Positions 60,471 through 61,018 of a DNA stretch of 61,018 bases are shown one piece after another. Every line of letters starts with the position of its first letter. Within the stretch, counting starts at the first letter, position 1. Below the pieces are notes generated by a model. The model was not told the DNA's origin. It was given only the letters and a program-made list of their open reading frames with translations, and searched no databases. This DNA comes from Desulfarculales bacterium. GTDB taxonomy: Bacteria > Desulfobacterota > Desulfarculia > Desulfarculales > Desulfarculaceae. A program made the position numbers and the translations under genes. The stretch spans positions 1-61,018 of the forward strand of contig JAIRYI010000080.1 in assembly GCA_031267815.1 (NCBI GenBank), read 5' to 3'.

Positions 60471-61018
60471 TTATGCCCGTTCCATATATGCGCCGGTGCG
60501 GGTGTCGATTTTAAGAGATTCGCCTTCGTTGATAAATAAGGGCACCTGCACCACCAGGCCGGTTTCCATGGTAGCCGGTTTGGTCGCGCCGGTAGCGGTA
60601 TCGCCCCTGACCCCTGGTTCGCAGCGCGTTATGGTCAGCACTACCGCCACCGGCAGTTCCACTCCAATGGGGCGGCCATTGAAATAAAGCACATCAACTT
60701 CTATGTTGGGGTGTAAATAATATTTTGCCTCTCCCAGGAACTCCTGAGCAATGTATATTTGCTCATAGGTGGAGTTGTCCATGAACACAAACTGGTCGCC
60801 GTCCTGATAGAGATATTGCATATTCTTCTCTTCCAAATCCGGCTTGTCCACTTTGGCCCCGGAGCGGAAAGTCTGCTCCAGCACCTGTCCTGTTTCCAGA
60901 TTCTTCAGTTTGGTGCGGACGAAAGCCCCCCCCTTACCAGGTTTTACATGCTGGCTCTCCACAATAGTGTAAGCTTTGCCGTCAATTTCTATCCTGAGCC
61001 CTTTACGAAATTCCGCAG
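60471..61018 (-). CDS. efp: Elongation factor P, N-terminus cut by window end
   Basis: The frame stays open to the right edge: beyond the GTG at about 60960 the sequence continues with AEFRKGLRIEIDGKAYTIVE, typical for the first residues of EF-P, so the true start lies past 61018. QHVKPGKGGAFVRTKLKNL holds the tip Lys that is modified; ATKPATMETGLVVQVPLFI and IDTRTGAYMERA are the C-terminal domain. EF-P rescues ribosomes stalled at polyproline. About 182 residues are visible. It lies 10 bases upstream of the MetE-like gene. Confidence 0.95.
   Translation of the reverse strand, partial: AEFRKGLRIEIDGKAYTIVESQHVKPGKGGAFVRTKLKNLETGQVLEQTFRSGAKVDKPDLEEKNMQYLYQDGDQFVFMDNSTYEQIYIAQEFLGEAKYYLHPNIEVDVLYFNGRPIGVELPVAVVLTITRCEPGVRGDTATGATKPATMETGLVVQVPLFINEGESLKIDTRTGAYMERA

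Noticed and set aside
1-61018. CRISPR array, rRNA operon or complete type IV secretion cluster
   Set aside because: No regularly spaced repeats, no rRNA-like sequence and no VirB4-type ATPase or channel genes were seen in the window; only the coupling protein is present.

Overview
This window joins two very different kinds of DNA. From 1 to about 13.9 kb it is AT-rich and reads as a mobile genetic element. From about 14.03 kb to the end it is a GC-richer chromosome with tightly packed, often overlapping genes in the standard genetic code, where TGA is a normal stop (for example rsfS, gpmI, mutM, sbcD). The chromosomal gene set (BepA-like M48 protease with TPRs, MutM, SbcCD, RACo/CooT/DUF3842 metalloprotein genes, a NifB/H/D/K-like cluster, SdaA with a serine permease, a core MetE-like enzyme) suggests a Gram-negative anaerobe, possibly Desulfobacterota. 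That assignment is an inference; no rRNA is present to confirm it.

The main discovery is in the mobile element. Several of its genes can be read only if TGA encodes glycine, the code of Absconditabacteria (SR1) and Gracilibacteria (translation table 25). A full serine recombinase (4943-6622) carries about 30 in-frame TGA codons and no TAA or TAG. Many of them fall exactly where the family has invariant glycines. A DUF2958 protein (11636-11950), a 530-residue protein (9530-11122), a 137-residue minus-strand protein (8358-8771) and a 58-residue protein (11386-11562) behave the same way. In contrast the transfer genes (mobC 1158, relaxase 1606, VirD4-type coupling protein 3135), a J-domain protein (6759), a membrane protein (7491), a secreted protein (9202), a TraD-like protein (12432) and the integrase (12815) have no internal TGA, so they read the same in both codes. 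The element also holds two oriT-like sites sharing a 13-mer (937-949 and 12263-12275), a 9-mer present four times, and a likely stand-alone structured RNA gene (8902-9112) with promoter, pseudoknot-type pairing and terminator.

The tyrosine integrase at 12815-13834 sits at the edge of the element, next to a complete chromosomal radical SAM gene. The simplest reading is a mobilizable element with ties to an SR1/Gracilibacteria host, integrated in a standard-code chromosome. A metagenome assembly chimera must be excluded.

Chromosomal layout: 14.0-23.2 kb holds radical SAM, rsfS-gpmI-bepA-like-mutM, and DUF2339/DUF3999 envelope proteins. 23.3-27.5 kb is sbcD-sbcC. 27.8-44.8 kb is a cell-surface polymer locus: CDP-alditol type cytidylyltransferase, glycero-/glycosyltransferases (one with a 13-G phase-variation-type tract), epimerase, FkbM methyltransferase, SGNH-like proteins with Cys in the nucleophile position, an adenylating ligase, an acyl-carrier protein and an embedded NMT1/Ssu-type ABC transporter. 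44.9-48.1 kb (minus strand) is RACo-like activator, MBL hydrolase, CooT and DUF3842. 48.35-56.5 kb is a nitrogenase-like operon (NifB, NifX, NifH, NifD-like, NifK-like) followed by a sulfonate/nitrate-type ABC transporter, which resembles methylthio-alkane reductase systems more than a true N2-fixing set. 56.5-61.0 kb (minus strand) is sdaA, a serine permease, a core MetE-like protein and a truncated efp.
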